Shown: positions 61,008-64,000 of the stretch, piece after piece | Numbering within the stretch: the stretch's first letter is position 1 | Layout of the letters: each line of letters starts with the position of its first letter | Assembly: GCF_003986955.1 (NCBI RefSeq) | Contig: NZ_PIPN01000003.1 | Span: 1-64,000, forward strand | From: Aliidiomarina sedimenti | GTDB lineage: Bacteria > Pseudomonadota > Gammaproteobacteria > Enterobacterales > Alteromonadaceae | Direction: 5' to 3' | DNA: 64,000 bases | Translations under genes and position numbers: made by a program | The notes under the pieces: model-generated | The model's input: only the letters and a program-made list of their open reading frames with translations | Told to the model about the DNA's origin: nothing | Databases searched by the model: none

Positions 61008-62267
61008 ATGGCATTTAGACATTATATAACCTTTGGTCCCGCCACCCTGGTGGCTGCTGCCTTTATTGGTCCGGGTACGGTTGTCACCGCGTCGCTGGCG
61101 GGGGCTGAGTTTGGCTACGATTTACTCTGGGCGTTGTTGTTCGCGGTCGCAGCAACCATGGTCTTGCAGGAAATGGCAGCCCGTATTGGGGTCGTTACCG
61201 GTCAGGGGTTAGGTGAAAGCTTACGTTCGCTGGTGGTGCATCCCTTGGGTCGACCCGCGTTCATAACGGTGGTGCTGGCTGCGGTGGTGGTCGGTAATAG
61301 CGCGTTCCAGGGTGGCAATCTGACCGGGGCCGCCCTGGGTGCAGATGCGCTGGCCGCTGACATTCCGCTGCTGCACCATGTACAGGCGACGACCCAGGTG
61401 AATCTATGGGCGATTCTGGTGGGACTGATTGCAATCGCAGTATTGTGGAATGGTCACTACAAACGCATAGAACGAGTTTTAGTGGTGCTGGTGCTGCTGA
61501 TGTCACTGGCTTTTCTGACCACCTTTGTGGTCAGCCGGCCTGATCTGAGTAGCTTGTTGGCTGGTCTGGTGCGGCCTTCGATACCGGCAGGTGGCGCCCT
61601 GACTATGATGGCATTGATTGGAACGACGGTGGTGCCATACGCATTGTTTCTGCATGCATCCAGTGCCAGTAAACGCTGGCCGCGCGTGGCTGGGGAGTCG
61701 CCGGGTCCGGCGGTAGGCGAAGCCCGACGTGATGTACTGGTTTCAATTCCGTTAGGCGGGCTGGTGACCCTGGCCATTGTGTCGACGGCTGCGTCGGCTT
61801 TCTTTGGCCAGACGGCCAGTATTGAAGGCGCCGCCGATCTGGCGCAGTCTCTGAACCCGGTGTTCGGCTCTGCAGCGACTTACCTGATGGCACTCGGCCT
61901 GCTGGCTGCCGGAGTATCCTCGTCGGTAACGGCACCCTTAGCCTCCGCCTATGCGTTGAGCGGGGTGCTTGGCTGGTCGGCGGATATGCGCAGTTGGCGT
62001 TTTCGTTTAACCTGGCTCACTATCATAGTGATAGGTATGCTGCTGGCCTCTCTTGGGGTCAGGCCGGTAACCCTGATTCTGTTTGCGCAGGTCGCTAATG
62101 GCATCCTGTTGCCGTTGATAACGGCGTTTTTGTTGTTAGCGGTGAACCGCAGTGAGCTTGGTGAATACGCCAATTCGCGGTGGCAGAACCTGCTTGGTGG
62201 GCTGGTATTTGTGGTCGCCTGTGGACTGGGCGGACGCAGTATCTGGCTGGCGCTTTGGGCTGGCTGA
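61008..62267 (+). CDS. Nramp-like metal transporter with altered metal-site motif
   Basis: 419 residues and about eleven membrane helices. The first helix TM1 reads VAAAFIGPGTVVTASLAGAE where metal-transporting Nramps have D-P-G-N; residues 21-24 are GPGT, so the ligand Asp is missing. The TM6 region reads TVVPYALFLHASSASK in place of A-x-x-M-P-H. ALLFAVAATMVLQEMAARIG is otherwise a family match. It is clearly in the Nramp superfamily, but Mn/Fe transport should not be assumed. It stands alone between terminators. Confidence 0.85.
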   Translation: MAFRHYITFGPATLVAAAFIGPGTVVTASLAGAEFGYDLLWALLFAVAATMVLQEMAARIGVVTGQGLGESLRSLVVHPLGRPAFITVVLAAVVVGNSAFQGGNLTGAALGADALAADIPLLHHVQATTQVNLWAILVGLIAIAVLWNGHYKRIERVLVVLVLLMSLAFLTTFVVSRPDLSSLLAGLVRPSIPAGGALTMMALIGTTVVPYALFLHASSASKRWPRVAGESPGPAVGEARRDVLVSIPLGGLVTLAIVSTAASAFFGQTASIEGAADLAQSLNPVFGSAATYLMALGLLAAGVSSSVTAPLASAYALSGVLGWSADMRSWRFRLTWLTIIVIGMLLASLGVRPVTLILFAQVANGILLPLITAFLLLAVNRSELGEYANSRWQNLLGGLVFVVACGLGGRSIWLALWAG

Positions 62268-62466
62268 ATGGGTAGTGAAGCAGACCAAGATGGCGGCTAG
62301 GCGCACTACATAGTGGTCATAGTGCACATTAGCTCTCGGTCGAATGTTTCTATCTAGTTGATTTCAAATGAATAATTGTTGGCTCGTGTGTTGCATAAAC
62401 ATGTGTATAGTTAACTAACAACACTGTCGCTGTCAGCGTAGCGTGAAAAAGAACAAGGAGATTACT

Positions 62467-62679
62467 ATGGGTCCATTTGAAATTGCTGCCATTGCTATTA
62501 TTGGTGGTTGTGCCATTGAGATATACCGTACCTACGTCAAACGTCAGAATGCCAAACAGAGTAAGACTGACCCGGCGTTACGGGAAGAAGTGGAGGCCCT
62601 GAAAGAACGGGTAGCGACGCTGGAAGCTTTGGTGACGGATAAATCCTATCAGCTGCGGGAAGAGTTCAAGCGCTTGTAA
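62467..62679 (+). CDS. PspB-like small membrane protein
   Basis: 70 residues from ATG 62467 with a perfect AAGGAG. One N-terminal helix (MGPFEIAAIAIIGGCAIEIY) is followed by a basic stop and an amphipathic coiled coil (REEVEALKERVATLEALVTD). The layout is that of PspB-like proteins (TM + leucine-zipper), but no pspA or pspC is adjacent, so this is resemblance only. Confidence 0.65.
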   Translation: MGPFEIAAIAIIGGCAIEIYRTYVKRQNAKQSKTDPALREEVEALKERVATLEALVTDKSYQLREEFKRL

Positions 62680-62708
62680 TTGAGCTTGCCTGATGCACCG
62701 CCAAACCA

Positions 62709-62750
62709 ATAAAAAAGAGCCAGTCTGCGTGAAGCGGGCTGGCTCTTTTG
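62709..62750. terminator. Bidirectional intrinsic terminator
   Basis: AAAAAAGAGCCAG ... CTGGCTCTTTT stem (62711-62749) between convergent genes, with A-run on one side and T-run on the other. Confidence 0.85.
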
Positions 62751-62759
62751 GTTCGCTAT

Positions 62760-62781
62760 GACCTCAGCGGATGCTGAGGTC
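62760..62781. repeat. Perfect hairpin without T-run
   Basis: GACCTCAGC - GGAT - GCTGAGGTC: 9-bp perfect stem with a 4-base loop, 12 bases after the metalloprotease stop on the - strand. It may protect the 3' end or help terminate the - strand transcript together with the neighbouring terminator. Confidence 0.6.
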
Positions 62782-62792
62782 GCTACCGGCGT

Positions 62793-64000
62793 TTAGGCTT
62801 CAAACGCGCGGTCAATTAGCAGATGCAGGTAGTTATAATGAGTACGAGCCTCATCGCTGGCGCGACGTGGCATGCTCATGTTACGAATACGACGTAACTG
62901 GCCCACGGCACTCGCCTGGCTCAGATTGTCGTAGCTCGAACCAGTTCCCAGACCGGCAATACCAATCAGGCGGTTGATGTACTCAACCTGCAGGTTCTGG
63001 CTGGTAGTGGTCAGATCGGCACTGGGGAAGATGGCGCTGGTCAGGTCGGCCATCATCTCGTTTAACCGATACTCGTTGCCGTACAAGCTGCTGTCAGACA
63101 GACGCTGCAGAACATTCTCATGCAGAATGTGGTTAAACACATTGCGCTGAATGTTGAGTACCATCTGATGCGGCTTCGGATCTTCATTATCGCCATAGTG
63201 GTTGAAACCGCGACGCTGCTGCTGCATGTAACTTAGTACCGGGTGCATGCTTTCCAGTGCATTTGGGGCAAACACGTAGTCAGCTAATGCTTCCATGGCT
63301 TGTTTCTGGGTTTCGCGTGGCACCGGGGTATACGGACGAACATCATCGTTCTGTCCGACATACGCACGTTCCACATAGACACCACCAACAAAGCGGCTAA
63401 CCACGTTTGCCTGGCCTGAATACTGACCATAGAGCATATTGGCACTGGTCAGAACACGCTGATGCGACTCACCCTCTTCACGGCCTTTGTCCAGCAACTG
63501 ACCGAACTCATGATTCACTAAGTCCCAGCGGTCCACTGCATAGGCAACCGGATCGGAGGTCATTGCGCCAGTCATGATCCGTGGATCGATATGACGACCC
63601 GGGGCACGCATGTCGTCGGCGTCGTTGCCGAATGCCAGCTCATGCTCGTGAGACCGGTTAAGGATAGCCTGCAGGCGGGCTTCTTCGGCTTCAGGGTCCT
63701 CCAGTGCAGGCGAATAACCGTATTCGATTGCCCACAGGTCATAAGGACCCGGCTTGTAGCTGTAGTAATCACCCTGGGTTCCGCCTACAGGTGCCAGGTT
63801 GACCGGGTTGTAGTCCATGACTGAGCCGGCAATAACGCCCTGAGTGAGCTCAGCGTCATGAACCTGCTCGTTGTCCCATAAACTATGCGACTTCATGTTG
63901 TGGTTCAGACCCAGAGTGTGACCCACTTCATGCATGATCAAATGACGTAAGCCCTGCACCAGAATCGGGTCATTCTCGATGTCATCGTACATGCGGTTAT
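62793..64000 (-). CDS. Zinc metalloprotease of the DUF5117/DUF4953 type (C-terminal part)
   Basis: 402 residues to the window edge, still open. LRHLIMHEVGHTLGLNHNMK carries the metzincin motif HExxHxxGxxH, followed by GSVMDYNPVN (Met-turn-like). The remaining 330 residues, with YDLWAIEYGY and SSYDNLSQASAVGQLRRI, match the C-terminal region of the large secreted proteases common in Alteromonadales. The N-terminal half would lie beyond 64000. Confidence 0.9.
   Translation of the reverse strand, partial: NRMYDDIENDPILVQGLRHLIMHEVGHTLGLNHNMKSHSLWDNEQVHDAELTQGVIAGSVMDYNPVNLAPVGGTQGDYYSYKPGPYDLWAIEYGYSPALEDPEAEEARLQAILNRSHEHELAFGNDADDMRAPGRHIDPRIMTGAMTSDPVAYAVDRWDLVNHEFGQLLDKGREEGESHQRVLTSANMLYGQYSGQANVVSRFVGGVYVERAYVGQNDDVRPYTPVPRETQKQAMEALADYVFAPNALESMHPVLSYMQQQRRGFNHYGDNEDPKPHQMVLNIQRNVFNHILHENVLQRLSDSSLYGNEYRLNEMMADLTSAIFPSADLTTTSQNLQVEYINRLIGIAGLGTGSSYDNLSQASAVGQLRRIRNMSMPRRASDEARTHYNYLHLLIDRAFEA

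Noticed and set aside
1-64000. CRISPR arrays, tRNA and rRNA genes, prophage structural genes
   Set aside because: No regularly spaced repeats, no cloverleaf candidates noticed, and no capsid, tail or terminase proteins. A tRNAscan run would settle the tRNA question.

Overview
The window looks like chromosomal DNA of a marine gammaproteobacterium, probably Alteromonadales (an Idiomarina- or Alteromonas-like lineage). This placement is inference. It rests on four TonB-dependent receptors, several secreted metallopeptidases (M3, M13 and a large HExxHxxGxxH metzincin), Fur-like and Pho-like boxes, and a sedentary integron array. No rRNA, tRNA or CRISPR array was seen.

Region 1 (1-8850) is the distal part of an integron gene-cassette array. 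Short, mostly AT-rich genes all lie on the + strand, and nearly every one is followed by an attC site: an R'' ending in AAC, an imperfect hairpin, then GTTRRRY. The integrase and attI would lie left of the window. The left edge carries the start of an IS3-family orfA on the - strand, next to a truncated and frameshifted Imm26-like gene. Cargo includes SUKH-like and Imm26-like immunity genes, a PIN-domain protein, a two-gene cassette with a PD-(D/E)XK-like nuclease, a HEPN-like protein, a 2-TM membrane protein, DUF2971, KTSC, a higBA toxin-antitoxin pair and a superinfection-immunity-like membrane protein. It reads as a store of conflict and defence genes. The right end decays: attC sites become degenerate and the last gene has none.

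Region 2 (9000-19700) is accessory chromosome. It has an SseB-like protein, many small lipoproteins and membrane proteins (two are paralogues), a supernumerary signal peptidase I, a ClpP-like protein, a vapBC pair, PaiB, a calcineurin-like lipoprotein and a HExxH protein.

Region 3 (19900-28250) is more ordinary: a YadGH-like ABC-2 exporter, an alpha/beta hydrolase, YcaQ, DUF305, a frameshifted glutathione S-transferase, a CaCA antiporter, an EamA transporter and a RibD-C reductase-like protein.

Region 4 (28350-33970) is a phosphorus-scavenging island: a glycerophosphodiester phosphodiesterase, a divergent TonB receptor and a Tat-exported PhoD. PhoD has a good Pho box. Region 5 (34050-40230) is an iron-uptake island: two siderophore-type TonB receptors, a PepSY membrane protein and an accessory protein, with Fur-like boxes.

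Region 6 (40270-51150) holds an AraC regulator, two glyoxalase-fold proteins, a Tiki/ChaN-like protein, lipoproteins, a Tag-like glycosylase, the M3 peptidase, a Fur-box-linked unknown gene pair and QueH. Region 7 (51280-64000) holds Ada, a TonB receptor overlapping a secreted metallophosphoesterase gene, RibA, the M13 peptidase, an Nramp-like transporter with an altered metal-site motif, and the C-terminal part of a large zinc metalloprotease cut by the right edge. Intrinsic terminators punctuate most convergent or operon ends.
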